From Proteles cristata cristata (taxonomy: Eukaryota > Chordata > Mammalia > Carnivora > Hyaenidae): a DNA stretch of 64,000 nt. Under the pieces are notes generated by a model, which saw only the letters and a program-made list of their open reading frames with translations, was not told where the DNA came from and ran no database searches. The position numbers and the translations under genes are program-made. Location of the stretch: contig JAESUZ010003887.1 of NCBI GenBank assembly GCA_017311185.1, forward strand, positions 186,001-250,000, given 5' to 3'. Shown here piece by piece: positions 10,416 through 21,868 of this stretch (position 1 is its first letter; each line of letters starts with the position of its first letter).

Positions 10416-10419
10416 CTTG

Positions 10420-10565
10420 CCGTTCAAGGTGCAGTCAGAAGTCACTGCATCAGCACCAGCTGGAAGCTTGTTAGAAATGCAGGGTGTCAGCCCCTCCCAG
10501 AACTGCAGAACTGGACTCTGCAGTTGGACCACATGCACCCAGGGTCTGAGGAGCACTGGGCTGCA
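10420..10565 (+). mobile_element. MER5-type hAT-Charlie relic
   Basis: Order of MER5-like blocks: gcatcagcaccagctggaag, cttgttagaaatgcaggg, cagcccctcccagaactgca, gggtctgaggagcactgg. A non-autonomous DNA transposon remnant without visible terminal repeats. Confidence 0.6.
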
Positions 10566-11695
10566 ATGCCCCTCGGTCCCCAAGATGGATGCCCCTGGCA
10601 GCCCCGCTCTCCATCCGCCCATCTCTGCATCATCTGCAGGGACCCTCTATTTACTCATTAGGAGGCGGGAGAAGGAAAGGGCTGGGGATTCTGGAAAAGC
10701 AAGAAGGTTGTTAGCGTAATGAGCCACAGCAGCTCCCTGAAGGAGCCATCCTTGTGAGACAGGGTGGGCTGGCTAATGGGGAGACCTCCTTAGAGTTAGA
10801 AGCTCCCTTTTCATCCAGTCTGGTGTTTATTCACGAAAGAAACTGGGCCATGAAACAGCATTTACAATGTTCCTCTACAAAAGCTCTATAATCTGTGTGC
10901 AGATGCCTTCCCTTTACCCCTTCAGACCCACACTCCCCCCTTTTCTATTGGCCCAGGGGGCATCCTTGTCTGCATGGCGTCACCCAGCTCCCTGCCTCTG
11001 GCTTCTGGGGGTGGGGGAGGGTCCAACCAGTGGGAAGCCTCAGTAAGGGATAGGAGGACAGTGGACGATGACCCCGTCCTTCCTGCCTGGGGGTGTTAGC
11101 GGCACCTGCTGTGGCTAGCCCGGGTCGGTCTCCCTGCCTGAGTCCTGTCCTTAAGCCCTGCCTGTACCTTTTTAAACAGTCCCTTACTCTTCATATCACC
11201 CCGTTTGAATGAGCCACCTGATCCCAAGCTGATTTACTACGCCTGGGAAAGACTGGAAGGAAACAAACCGAGGCAGGCTGTGTCCCCCTTTCCCTTCCTG
11301 CGCCCCTTTTTCCTTTCCTCCTTGATTCTGACTTTTCAGCGATTCCGTTTTTGTTTTCTTCACTCCCCATGTGCCCTTGAGGACTTGAGAAGCTGTGGAA
11401 GCGTATTTCATTTCTAAACATTCATCTCCTCCCACTCCGCAAGCAGTAACGGGGCCACAGCCCGGCAGTAAGGACCACCCTGAGAGGGGCAGGGGTGTTT
11501 TAGTTGACAACGTGCTATCTTGCCCTCACTGTGACCTGGGTGTCCTGTCCCGGCTCAGAGGGCATTGGCAGTGGACACTTGAGTTATCCACCCTCTGTGC
11601 CTTGCTCTTCCTGGAAGTGAGGCCCTCTGGAAGGTCTTGGAGCAGGGGCACCCCCAGGCGCTGCTCCGCCCCTGCGCTGTTGACCAGTCAGTCAC
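10566..11695. other. Single-copy DNA, no gene seen
   Basis: No repeat named. A G-rich stretch at 11007-11020 and pyrimidine-rich runs at about 11280-11330 are the only compositional features. Open frames across 11191-11748 show no domains. Confidence 0.4.
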
Positions 11696-11699
11696 ACGG

Positions 11700-12020
11700 C
11701 TCTGTCCCTGGGTCCAGCCATGCTGGCTCCTCCCTGCTATTTCTGTAACACCAAGGACATGCCTTCTCTTCCCTCTGGATAACTCTGGATACCCTTAGGG
11801 CTTATCTACCCCTCTGTGCCTTCAGATCTCTGGTCAAATATCACCTTCATCGCACCATCCTAGATAACACAGCCCTCCCTCCCCCTGCCGTGGTTAACAG
11901 ACCTCAACCTCAATGGACATCTTAGCTGTTTACAAGCTCTACAGGGCAGTCTTTCCGCCCATTTGCTCATCACTGTATCCTCAGCACTGAAAACGCACTC
12001 GCCAAAGTTTTGTTTAGTGA
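11700..12020 (+). mobile_element. L2 LINE relic, 3' part
   Basis: Forward L2 order: ctctggtcaaatatcacctt, gcaccatcctagataacac, tttgctcatcactgtatcct, then a tagtgaatgaacgaatg 3' end. Confidence 0.75.
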
Positions 12021-12639
12021 ATGAACGAATGCTCTCTCTTAGTCATCTTGGGAAGTCAGAATTGCCCAAGTCAGGCTGCCCCCGACATCCACCACCACCC
12101 TGGTCAGCGCGGCACGACAGGTGACCTGTACATGTCAGCCACTTCAGGTGGCTTCCTCTGTACTTACAGCCAGACAGACTCTTCTTCCTGCCCACCCCAC
12201 CCCTGCATCCCTGCACCCCTGCACCACTGTCCCTGTATGTCTCAGGAAGCCTTGGGGGAACTGAGGGGCATTGTGGGATATTTAATCTGTGTGCGTGCCT
12301 CATTTAGCCCTACTTTGTGCTTCTGCTCCAGGAGCTAAATTTGTGTCCCCAGGCCAGGCACAAGTGTCTAATACCTATTAAGAAAGATCTCACCACCCAT
12401 GAGGAACCCCAGGAACCACTGCAGGAAGCTCCCACTTTCCCTGATGGTCAGGGACCCAGGCTAGTCCTTTCCTCCTATAGCCACAGAAGCTTCACAGACA
12501 TTGAGAATGCCAACCCCCTTTCCTAGGGTGAGGGGGTCACCTGCAGAAAGTATACCCCCTATAGGAAGGTTAAATCCTGATACAGGCTTCTCTAGATGGT
12601 TTCAGCTCAGGCCACTCCTGTCCTAAGGAGTTAGAGTCC
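12021..12639. other. Single-copy DNA, nothing recognised
   Basis: A C-rich run near 12185-12235. No exon or repeat that I can support. Confidence 0.4.
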
Positions 12640-12765
12640 TGGGTTCTAATGGCCTGTCCATTAACCAGCTGTGTGGCTCTGGACAAATCTTTTCCTTCTC
12701 TGGGTCTTGGTTTCTACATTTCGCAGGGATCTTCAGGCCCTGAGAGTTTATGGTTCTGTGGGTCC
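12640..12765 (+). mobile_element. MIR relic
   Basis: Forward MIR blocks: agtcctgggttctaatggc, accagctgtgtggctctgga, ccttctctgggtcttggttt. Confidence 0.75.
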
Positions 12766-14646
12766 ACAGTCTGACTACAGAACCCAGATTTGAACGGATT
12801 AGGAAATAAACCAGACTTGGGAATTTCCCATAAATCTGGGTCTCTGCCATCATCCCATCTAATTTACATGACATCTCCCTCTGTGTCCTTTTCCAGGATG
12901 TTCCTTTTCCTGGTTTTCTATCCCTGTCCTCTGTCAGATCTCCCCCTGTTTTTGTACCTGCTGGTCCCTTGTTTTCAATGTCTACCCTTCCTTGCTCTGC
13001 TGGACACTGTAGCAGAGGCTGCCGGTGTCTGCCCACCTGTCTCCAATCCTAGCCTTTCTGTGCATACAGCCCAAAGCACCGTGACACCCATGCCTCTGTG
13101 CCTGAGGGCTGTTGCTTAATCTCCTCTGTCACTGTTGGTGTCTGCATCACCGCTGTGGGGAAGGAATTGCTCTCTCTGGGGATTGATAGGAGTTGATGAG
13201 TGACTACCCCCAATATCTGCCCTTTGAGGTGTAATTCTGGGGCCAGTGTTCTTCCATCCGGCTCAGCATAATTCACCTATGCTTGTTGAGAACACACGTT
13301 TTGTTGATTGCCTTCCCTTCCCTGTCTCACTTCCCCATTCCCTACTCATTTGGGGAGGGACCACTTCCCAAATAAACCATTTCCACTCCAATCCATCCAT
13401 CCTTGAGGACTGAGGTCCGTGGTCACTTGCCATTTGGAAACCCCCTGACTCCCTCAAATTAGCTATGTTTCCGTCTCTGGTCTCTGAGGCCACCCTCTTG
13501 GAAGGATTAAAAGGATCCGTTCTAGTGGTGTCCCACTAGCATGAAGTCTCCCCAAGGTCAGGGACCCAGGTCTTATTTCCTTTTGTACTTGTAGCCAACG
13601 TGGAGGATGTCCCATCCAGGAATGTAGGTGCTTCCTAGGTTCTTCTAGTCCTGCTGGCTCTCTTGACTTTGCAGCGAGCTTCCTGCTGCCTTTACAAAGC
13701 ATTCCACCGGTTCCAGGTTTTATTCCTCTACTTTAACCCCAGATAGCTGTGGTTTCAGCTTGGCCTCATCCACAGCTGTACCTCTTTATAAATGCCCTGC
13801 AAGCCCATCAATAATTGACCCTGGAAAACACCCCTGTGGGTTCCTAGTACCTGTAACCACAGTTTCTGTCCCTGACCTGTCTCCACACAGGGCATCAGGG
13901 ACCAGGGAGCTACTCCTCTCCCTCTCCTCCCAGGCCCTGGGCTCTGCCCTCTGCTGCCTCCACACCTCCTTGCTCTTTCCCCAGGAGGCGGGGAAGCATC
14001 TTCAGAGAAACAGCACAATCCTGACCTTTCTATCATTCACATTGAAGATTTTTTTGCTTTTCCCCCCTCTTCAAATTCTCCGAAGGGAAGCGGGAGGGAG
14101 AGAGGAAGGAGGGGACGTTGGTTTGAATTACATATTGATCTGCTGAGCGGATGTGTTCTGCCTGGACAGGCCGCTGTCAGAGCCCCACTTCTCATTCCCA
14201 AGCTTGGCCATCGACCTGAAACCCATCCAGACGCCCCTCCCCACCAACCCCAGACCCACAGAATTCTGTCTTTCGGGGATTCAAAGCTTCACATGCCTCC
14301 TTTCCCTGCCTCATAAGTTCTTGGATTCTGTACACACAAATCTCGCTCCGCACGTTGCCACCTCTGTGTCTCACCTGGAGACACAAACGGGACCTGGTTT
14401 GATGCCCCGTGCATGGAATGCTGCTGTTCCCGCCACCTCCACCAGGGGCGCCTGAACATCTGTGGCTCCACAGTACCCCGTGCCTAGAGTACAAGCCCAC
14501 GTTCGTTGACGACATTGTTAGATCATCAGTCAGAGCTTTCATTGTCTCTGAAAATGCAAATACATTGCCTTAATGCCACAGACATGCCCATGGGGTTTCC
14601 TTTGCCAGACCAGCAGCTTGCCATCCTCAAGAGAAAGAGAAAGATT
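12766..14646. other. Single-copy DNA, no gene seen
   Basis: Nearly 1.9 kb with no confidently named repeat. Pyrimidine-rich 12870-13020 could be a worn L2 piece, but no terminal L2 signature is present. Open frames (longest 128 codons, 13760-14146 +) have no domain or splice context. Confidence 0.4.
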
Positions 14647-14870
14647 GGGGCGCCTGGGTGGCTTAGTCGGTTAAGCATCCGACTTTCGCTTGGGTCATGA
14701 TCTCGCGGTTCGTGGGTTCGAGCCCCGCGTCGGGCTCTGTGCTGACTGCCAGCTCAGAGCCTGGAGCCTGTTTCAGTCTGTGACTCCCTCTCTCTCTGAC
14801 CCTTCCCTGCTCATGCTGTCTGTCTCTCTCTCCTAGAAATAAATAAAACATTAAAAAAAAAAATTTAAAA
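14647..14870 (+). mobile_element. CAN-SINE, TGCC-insertion subfamily
   Basis: Near-intact SINE with ggggcgcctgggtggcttag, cgcggttcgtgggttcgagc and a tcctagaaataaataaaaca tail. It reads gctgactgccagctcagag where most copies here read gctgacagctcagag. Perfect 16-bp duplication agagaaagagaaagat at 14630-14645 and 14871-14886. The insertion looks young. Confidence 0.97.
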
Positions 14871-14886
14871 AGAGAAAGAGAAAGAT

Positions 14887-15242
14887 GGAGAGTGAAGCAT
14901 AGGTGGGGAGAGCGGCAGGCGGCAGAAGCAGGAAGCAAGGGGCGTGGCCCCAGGGGTGGGAACATTTGTTCTAATGGCCTCAAGGATGAAGGAATGCAGC
15001 CTCGTGGTGGTGGAGGCTGGTGGGGACTGGGAGCCCAAGACAAGCTTCTCCTGCACTGCCCGTCTTGGGTGGGCGCTGTGCCCCTTGGCCAACATCTTCA
15101 CCACCGTCACCAGCATCCACCTTCCCACTGCCCCTGACATGGAAAACCTTAAAGTCTATCACAGCACTGAGCCACACTGGGACCCCACCTTGGAGCAACT
15201 CACTTGCCCTTGGGCCTCACCTGCCTCTTTTAGACAGGGCTA
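14887..15242. other. Single-copy DNA, nothing recognised
   Basis: GC-moderate sequence with overlapping short frames on both strands. None has a domain or codon signature. Confidence 0.4.
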
Positions 15243-15480
15243 TCATGTGTACTGAACACTTTTAGAGTCCTTACCACATGCCGGACACTTTTCCAATAGT
15301 CCTTATCTCATCTCACAACCACCTACAAAGTTGTACTCTCCTCCCCACGGTGCAGATGAGGAAACTGAGGCACAGAGAGGTTCAGTGACTTGCCTACAGT
15401 TACAGAGCTGGTGGGTGGCAGAGTGGGGACTGGCAGCCAGGCTGTCTGGACCCCGAGTTCTGGCTCTACTTACACTATAC
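15243..15480 (-). mobile_element. Near-complete MIR
   Basis: Reverse MIR over most of its length: actgaacacttttagagtcc, ttatctcatctcacaaccac, gcagatgaggaaactgaggc, agtgacttgcctacagttac, agagctggtgggtggcagag. One of the best-preserved MIRs here. Confidence 0.88.
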
Positions 15481-15559
15481 TATGCTGATCTCCAAGAGCC
15501 CGTATGGCTCTTGGCTACATGGTCCCTAAACAGCTTTTCTTGGCATGTGGCTCAGTCTC

Positions 15560-16010
15560 CCTTGGTTCACTCACACATTCATCCACCCTTTTTATTCACT
15601 CATGCACCTGTCAGTGCTCTGGGTGCTGAGGGAGTAGACACGTTCATGCCCTCGGGGATCATATTTTGGTAAGGTAGACAGACGACGATAAACACATTAC
15701 ACATACTACGTGTTACATGTGGTATGTATTCAATCAAAGCTGAATTATGTCAGGACATGAGAAATGAAATAAGAGACAAGGCAGTTGGAGGAGATGGTGA
15801 GTGTCTGTGATGGGCAGGGAAAAGCCCATTTGAGGAGGCGATATGTGAACGGAGATCTGCGTGAAGTGAGGCAGAGAGGCTCTGGGATTCAGGAGGGAGC
15901 CTGGCAGGCAGAGGGGACACTAAATGCCAAGGCCAAGGAGCTGGCATGCATGGAGTGTGAGGAAACCCCCAGGGCACCCCGAGGCTGGCGCATATGGGGG
16001 CTGGTCTGGG
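15560..16010 (-). mobile_element. L2 LINE relic
   Basis: Reverse L2 order: gtcagtgctctgggtgctga, ttcatgccctcggggatca, gtagacagacgacgataaac, gaacggagatctgcgtgaag, aggcagaggggacactaaat. Diverged. Confidence 0.75.
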
Positions 16011-16884
16011 GCTTGAAGGGGAGGGGGAGCCCAGGGGAAGGGCTGCTCCTTTAAGGAATAGACAGAGTTGAAGGCCTGGCTTGAGAGGAGTGGTGGAGAG
16101 GCATCTCCATGAGTCAGAAAAGAGCTGAGCCTGGGAAGGATGAAAAGCCAGCCTCAGTCCCCTTCTGAGGAGGTCATCTGCCTTAGGAAACAGGGTACAG
16201 TTCTGAAAACTGCCTTACTCTGCTTCAACGCTTACAGACGGAGGAGGAGACTGGGACAGAGAGCTGAGCGCCCCCTTTTCCCCTTGCAAAGGGGCAAGAG
16301 GGAGGGAGAGAGGCTGCAGCCCCAAATAACTTGATGTGGAAAAGACCAGCTGGGTCATGGAGCAGGTACCCGAGGGCCCATGGGGAAGACGTGGCCGTGG
16401 GAGAGAGCCTGCCTTCTCATTTCATGCTCTGGCTGAGGACTGGAGCTGGAGATGGGAGCGAGTTGAAATTAGATGTGAATTTATTTAAGGCCTTTAAACA
16501 TTTCTGCGCTTGGGGGGCCTCAAGAGAACCATAGATCATGTCCTCCACAGCCTGCAAGCAGTGACACATCAGGCCCCTGGGCCACCCCAGCGCATGGTGG
16601 GTTGGGGGCAGGCTGCTCCCTTCCCCCCACCCCACCGCCCCAGAAGGTCTCTGCTGGCGTGTCCTAGGGTTCGAGGTGGGCTGCACCTCCCTATCTCCTG
16701 TTCCTGCTGCCTCAGGCCAAAGGTTTAACTATAAATACAGAAAACCCAACTAATAGCACCAAAGAGGAGTAAGGGGGCCGGTTGTTTGTGCTCCGGGACT
16801 GGACACCTCCAAGCTTCCGATGGCCCCACTCCTCATTCATGCCACGACGTCATTCAAGCTAGGAAAGGGCTGGAGCTTCCCTGT
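16011..16884. other. Single-copy DNA with short AT element
   Basis: No gene. A gtgaatttatttaaggccttt stretch near 16474-16496 is AT-rich within GC-rich flanks. Otherwise nothing is recognised. Confidence 0.4.
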
Positions 16885-17420
16885 TGTGTGCTTTCTGGCC
16901 CACCTTCAGCTCACCAGCTTCCACCAGCTGTGAGGACACCCAGGCAGCCTGTGGAGAAGCCCACATCAGGTGGAACAGGCTTCCAGAAGGAACCCGCACG
17001 AGTGAGTTGGGAAGTTGCTTCTTCAGCTTGGCTGAGCCTTGAGGTGGCTGCAGCCCTGACAGCTTGACTACAGCCTTGAAAGAGACTCTGATCCAGATAA
17101 ACTGTGCCCTGATTTATGAACCGTAGAAATCATCAGTAAGTGTGTGTTTTTGTAAAGCTAGGGGTCCTGGACCCCTGGGTGGCTCAGTCGGTTAAGCCTC
17201 CAACTTCAGCTCAGGTCATGATCTCACGATCTGTGGGTTCGAGCCCCATGTTGGGCTCTGTGCTGACAGCTCAGAGCCTAGAGCCTACTTTGTATTCTGT
17301 GTGTCCCTCTCTCTCTGCCCCTCCACCGCTCACACTCTGTCTCTCTCTCTTAAAAATAAATAAACATTAAAACAATTTAAAGTTGGGTACTTTATTGTGC
17401 AGCCAGAGATAACTCATAGA
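16885..17420 (+). mobile_element. MLT1C/D-like LTR split by a SINE
   Basis: The 3' half of an MLT1C/D-type LTR: ggtggctgcagccctgacag, cttgactacagccttgaaag, actctgatccagataaactg, and past the SINE, gcagccagagataactcat, matching the usual LTR end gcaatagataactaata. The 5' part is missing or unrecognisable. Confidence 0.65.
17164..17377 (+). mobile_element. SINEC_Fc-type CAN-SINE
   Basis: Forward SINE (cccctgggtggctcagtcgg, gtgggttcgagccccatg, aaaaataaataaacattaaa). Imperfect duplication taaagctaggg and taaagttgggt at 17153 and 17378. Confidence 0.94.
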
Positions 17421-17809
17421 GAGGCCATCTGGGGCTTGAGTGGGGTCTCAGTGTTGTTATCAGGGACCCAGGCCACTTCTATCTTTCTATTCTTCCTCCA
17501 GAGCATGAGGCTTTCATCCTCATGGTTACAAGATAGCTGCTGTGTATCCAGATGTCACATCTGCATGCTAAGCAGGAAGAGGACCTAAAGCCAGATGGGG
17601 GCATGCCTGCTGGATGGATCCTAGCCTTTCACAGAAGCTTTCCCAGGGACGCTACCCACCAGCTTCCAATTTCATCTCATTGGCCAGAAGACACGCATGG
17701 CCACCTGCAGCCCCACAATGAATGGAAGAGTAGACCAGATGACCTCTGGGGTTCCAGGATACCAAAGTCTCACCCCAGAAGCCAGCAAGGGCTATTCAGG
17801 CTGCATAGG
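17421..17809. other. Single-copy DNA, nothing recognised
   Basis: No repeat or exon that can be supported. Confidence 0.4.
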
Positions 17810-18115
17810 AGAATGTGAGTCCCTTGAAGGTAGTGACTCTGTCTAACTCAGCTGTGATTCCCAGGCCCTACCCAGCACCTTACATAGGAGGTACCCAAAT
17901 AACAGTTTTTAAATAAGTGATCTAAGTTATAAGCCTGCAAAGGCAGGGATTGTTTCTTCCTTGTTTTTATACCCCAGCTGATTGGTAGGGCTCTTAGATC
18001 AGTATATGATTGCAACACACAGCTGATGTCCCAAGGGCAGACACCATGCCTTACTAATCCGTGCAGCCCAGTGCTAGGCACACAGAGGGCCATGCTAAGA
18101 GGGTGTGCTGAATGG
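17810..18115 (+). mobile_element. Cluster of L2 3'-end fragments
   Basis: Three successive L2-like tail signatures: gtcccttgaaggtagtgact with ccagcaccttacataggagg (17817-17895); gcaaaggcagggattgtttc (17937-17956); and gtcccaagggcagacaccat with cagtgctaggcacacagagg (18028-18090). They may be separate insertions or one rearranged copy. Confidence 0.6.
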
Positions 18116-18360
18116 TTTAACCTTCTGGCTGACCAAGAGCTCTAGTCTCCTGTCCCCTCTTTCAGGAGACTTACTTGACCTTGTGGTGCCATCCTCAACC
18201 GTGAAATGGGAGTCAGGTGCCTCACCGGTTCTGTTAAGCAGCTGTACTTACCTCTGCAAGGGGCCTGCCCTCTCCTGGCTGGGATTGTCTCTGAAAGATG
18301 ATTAGGGAAGCCGGCTATAGGCTGTCTCCGGCTCCGCCCTGGGGAATTGTCCCCCTTAGC

Positions 18361-18393
<33 letters not shown>

Positions 18394-19029
18394 GGGTCCT
18401 GCCTGGACACCTTGCCCAGGCAGCCTTCACTGTGCTCTCTGTGGACACCAGAGCCCAGTGTGGGGAGGTGCGGGGATAGAGTCCACTGTTTAAAGGTTCA
18501 AAGGAAGGTCCTTTCTGGGAGGCAATCCAAGGAGCTGCTCTGACCGTGACGCTTTGGTTGGGGGCCCCCCTGGACATGCTCAAAGGTGTCCTAGCAGCAA
18601 AGCCCCCGATGCCCTGTATTCCCTGAAACCCACATCATTTCTCTTTCTGGAACTGCCCATTACCCCTTCCCTTATTGACTTTCTAATCTACCCCTACCCC
18701 AAAAAGAGGGGGAAGTTGGCTTCTTAGTAGAATTGACCCAGTAAAAGTGTTTCCATGTCAAGAGATGTTGGTCTGCCCCAAGGAACGTCCCAAGAGTCCA
18801 TCCCTAGAAAGTCATTTATGGACCCACCATGGATCCTTTTCTCTGGAATGTCTTCAGAATGGGAAGAATTGTTCAGCTCCTTAGGGTGCAAGGGGACACA
18901 CAAAGTGAGGTCCAGACAGCCTGATGTTTTTATTCTTTTGTGGAATATTCACTGCACAAGGTACATCCCAAATCTGGTGTGGTCTGTCACATCACAAACC
19001 CCAAGTCACCCTAGACATTTTTGCCTACT
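18116..19029. other. Single-copy DNA with (GA)n
   Basis: Contains a (GA)n microsatellite at 18363-18391. A weak MIR-like ccgtgaaatgggagtcagg lies near 18199. Nothing else is recognised. Confidence 0.4.
18363..18391. repeat. (GA)n microsatellite
   Basis: About 14 uninterrupted GA units outside any SINE. Confidence 0.97.
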
Positions 19030-19150
19030 TCCCCCCAACTGGACAGTAAGCGCCTTCAAGGCAGGAGCTATTTGGTATTCATTCTGTGGCCTCAAAGCTT
19101 AGTGAGCTCTCAGTAAGTGCAAAACGCATGGACAAATGAACCAATGGATG
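19030..19150 (+). mobile_element. L2 LINE 3' end
   Basis: Forward L2 tail: ggacagtaagcgccttcaag, gcaggagctatttggtattc, gctctcagtaagtgcaaaac, then a diverged atgaaccaatggatga. Confidence 0.65.
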
Positions 19151-19561
19151 AAGGAGCCCTCAGGAGCCATTCAGACCCATCCCCTAGGTTGACAAATGAG
19201 TTAGTTGGGCTCGGGGCTGTCAAATGTAGGTCCAGTGTCCCCATCAGCCAATTGGAAGAAGCGGATTTTTAAACTTGTGCCAAGTGAGGCCCACCATCAA
19301 GTGATTGTGAAAAGTGAAGGGAGACGGACACACCTGAACGCATAGGCACCTCCTGAAATGAAAAGGACAATGAATGATCATACCATACGTTTGCGGGTCT
19401 CCTCTGGGTATTACTAAGTACTGTTGGTAACTTGTGTGTTAGGCTTCACTAGTCCCCATTTACTGATAAAGAACTGGGGCTCCAATAATACGGTGATAGG
19501 TCTGGGCAACTTCGAGGCTGGGTTCCTACAATCTAGCATGAAGGGAGGAAACCAAATAATG
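19151..19561. other. Mostly single-copy; weak MIR-like segment
   Basis: 19430-19540 (ctagtccccatttactgata, ctggggctccaataatacgg) could be a worn reverse MIR, but is too diverged to call firmly. Confidence 0.35.
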
Positions 19562-20075
19562 CGCACTGTATTTGTCTCCTGCTGGTGCTGGAACAGATGA
19601 CCACAAACCTGGTGACTGAAAATAACACAAATTTCTCATCATATGCTTCTGGAGAAGTCTGCAGCCAAGGCATCAGCGGGGCTGTCTTCCTCTTGGAAAC
19701 TGGGAGGAATGTGTTTCATTGTCCTGTGAGCTTCTAGGGGAAGCTTTCGTTCCTATTCCTTTCTCATATCACCCCACCTCTGCTTCTGACCTCACATCTC
19801 CTTCTTGGACTCCAACCCTCCCTCATCCCTCTCTTTCTTTTTTAATTTTTGGGAGAGAGAGAGGGGGTGGGGAGAAAGGGCAGAACGAGAGGAGAGAGAA
19901 TCTCAAGAAGGCTCCACACTGTCAGGTGCAGGGCTCAAACTCAGGAACCGTGAGATCATGACCTGAGCTGTAATGAAGAGTCAGAAGCTTAATCAACTGA
20001 GCCACCCAGGCACCACCCCTCATCCCCATCCCCTTCTTTTAAGAAGCTCTGTGGTCATATTGGGCCCACTTCGAT
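19562..20075 (-). mobile_element. MLT1-type LTR, reverse, split by a SINE
   Basis: Reverse MaLR features: ttgtctcctgctggtgctgg, atgaccacaaacctggtgac, aacacaaatttctcatcat, and after the SINE, ggtcatattgggcccacttc. The far end dissolves into the pyrimidine tract at 20079. Confidence 0.65.
19830..20017 (-). mobile_element. SINEC-type CAN-SINE
   Basis: Reverse SINE, shortened in the body (actgtcaggtgcagggctc), with caactgagccacccaggcac head. Flanked by cctcatccc at 19821-19829 and 20018-20026. Confidence 0.93.
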
Positions 20076-20078
20076 GAT

Positions 20079-20196
20079 CTTTCCTCCATCCCTCCTTCTT
20101 CCCTCCCTCTCTTCTTCTTTCCTTCCTTCTTCCCTTCTTTTCTCCTTTCTCTCCTTCTGGCCTTTTCTCCCTCCTCTCTCCTTTCCTCCCTCCCTC
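20079..20196. repeat. Polypyrimidine tract
   Basis: 20089-20158 is pure C/T (70 nt). After a GG, 20161-20196 is pure C/T again (36 nt). Irregular CCTTCC/TTCTCC composition, not a simple dinucleotide repeat. Confidence 0.97.
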
Positions 20197-20491
20197 AATT
20201 CAATGTTTCTTTTTTTAGGGATAATTGAAATTAGCTGGTCAGTAACTTTTCCCTCTGGGTCTCCAAAGAGCTTGAAGATCACTACCCTGGACTCATCTTC
20301 TACATAGTAGTGGATGTGAACTTCTTTACCCATCCCTGGACACATGCTGGATTCAGCCATATTATTCCCAGTCTTCCAGAGGTGTGAAGTCCAGAACTGG
20401 ACACAGAATGTCAAAGCAACCAAGGGCATAGACCTCTTTCAACCCCATAGGCATCATCTAGCATGGTTCTAGAGGTTTGAAAAATCCTGGT
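20197..20491. other. Spacer between Y and R tracts; no named element
   Basis: 295 bp of ordinary composition. The minus strand is open across 20055-20429, but half of that frame is the tract itself. The ccagaactggacacagaatg segment (20391-20410) recalls an ancient CR1/L3-like repeat. Unproven. Confidence 0.3.
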
Positions 20492-20620
20492 GAAAAGGGA
20501 GAGGAAGGAAGAGGGAGGGAGGGCAGAAAAAGGGAGGAAGGGAGGAAGGAAGAAGGAAGAAAGGGAGGGAGGGAAGGAGGAGGAAGGAAAGGAGAGAGAG
20601 GGAGGGAAGAAAGAAAAAAG
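20492..20620. repeat. Homopurine tract, 129 nt
   Basis: All A/G except one C at 20524, with 96 uninterrupted purines at 20525-20620. Composition is irregular GGAA/GGGA/GAAA. Tracts of this kind can form intramolecular triplex DNA in vitro. Confidence 0.98.
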
Positions 20621-20697
20621 CACCATGTGCTGCTGGAGTGTGTGGAGACCCTGCGCTTCTGTGTACTGGGACACATGATAGATACCACCATGCAGCC

Positions 20698-20835
20698 CAT
20701 TTATTTAACAAACATTTATTGAGCAGCTGGTCCTGTGCTGGGCACTATGAGTGAAACAAAATAAATAATAGATGGGGCGTGCCCTCAGGGTGCCTTCAGT
20801 CTAGCAGGGAAGTGCGGATCTGAACACAACTAATT
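20698..20835 (-). mobile_element. L2 LINE 3' end
   Basis: Reverse L2 tail: tttatttaacaaacatttat, tgagcagctggtcctgtgct, gcctttcagt-like ccttcagtctagcagggaa. Confidence 0.8.
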
Positions 20836-21865
20836 TTAACTCTGGGAAAAAGGAAGACAGTAGCTCCCCCAGGAGAGAAGCATGGAGCTGAGCCCCGGGG
20901 CTTCAGGCTAGCAACTTGGCATTCGGTCATTATTGATTTTTGGTTTTGCAGGGAAGGCAGTAAGGCGACACGTGGGGAGGAGGGCCGAGTCTGCATTTAC
21001 TGGCCCACTGTGGCCTGCCCCCTTGCGAAGGGTCCCGGTGGCAGCGCTCAGTGGCCATTCATCAAGTACTGATTGAGTGTCTCTGAGGAAGCAGGCCCTG
21101 GCTTGGGTGGGGACGATAAGGTGCCTTGAGAGCCCCCTGCATTGCTCCCAGGCCATCTGCTTCCCTTCCTGGTGCCTGTGCTCTGTTCCTGTGCCTGGAA
21201 TGTTCACAGGCACACACTCATTGCTGTCACTAGGATGTTAAAATTGCGGCCTGAGTCCCCTCAGGGCTGCCTCTGTCACCACCCTTACCCCCCCCCGCCC
21301 CCGCTGCACCCTCCACCCCTCCCCTCCCTGGGGGGAATGGCGCACCTCCACATGGGCCCGCCTGTCCAGTTCTGCCCCTGCGCTGCGGAGCGCCTGTGTG
21401 CCTCTTGGCTCCGATTCCTTTCATCTCCATTTGTTCTCTCTGTCTGTTCAGTCTGCCGGCATCTCACTCCCCGGGAGTGATGTGTGCGTGTGTGATGCGT
21501 GCGTGTGCGCGTGTATGTGTAAGAGAGAGAGAAAGGACAGAGGGGGACCATTCCTTTTAGGAGTTTTCCTCCTTGATTGAGCTATAGTTTCCTGTGGAAC
21601 AATCACAGATGCAGCAGAGCCCATATCAATTGTCTCGGGATGCGTGACGCACAAATCCCCGCAGGATGGGGCCAGGATGTTGGAATGAGGCAACAAAACC
21701 CAGCCCTGTGCGGGGCTTTCCCATACACCTGCTGTCCCTGCTCACCGTGTTGACTGGCTCTTGCTCGTCCTAGGGCCACATCTTAGCATCACAGGGACAA
21801 AGGACAGGCCAGCTCTGGGCAATCGACATAGCTCCTGGGCCAAGACAAGGCTGGAATTCCCCCGC
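20836..21865. other. Single-copy DNA with C-rich and TG/CG runs
   Basis: No gene. Contains a short possible L2 piece (21150-21225, ttcctgtgcctggaatgttc), a C-run-rich segment at 21285-21332, and a TG/CG-rich segment at 21479-21522 followed by GA repeats. Confidence 0.45.
21285..21332 (-). other. C-run cluster (G-quadruplex potential on minus strand)
   Basis: Repeated runs of three or more C, including cccccccccgcccccgctgc and accctccacccctcccctc. The complement meets the simple G3+ pattern. No function shown. Confidence 0.6.
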
Positions 21866-21868
21866 TCT

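Noticed and set aside
14436..14450. CTCF-like ccaccaggggcgcc
   Set aside because: One G short of the core spacing CCACNAGGGGGC, so the match fails on register.
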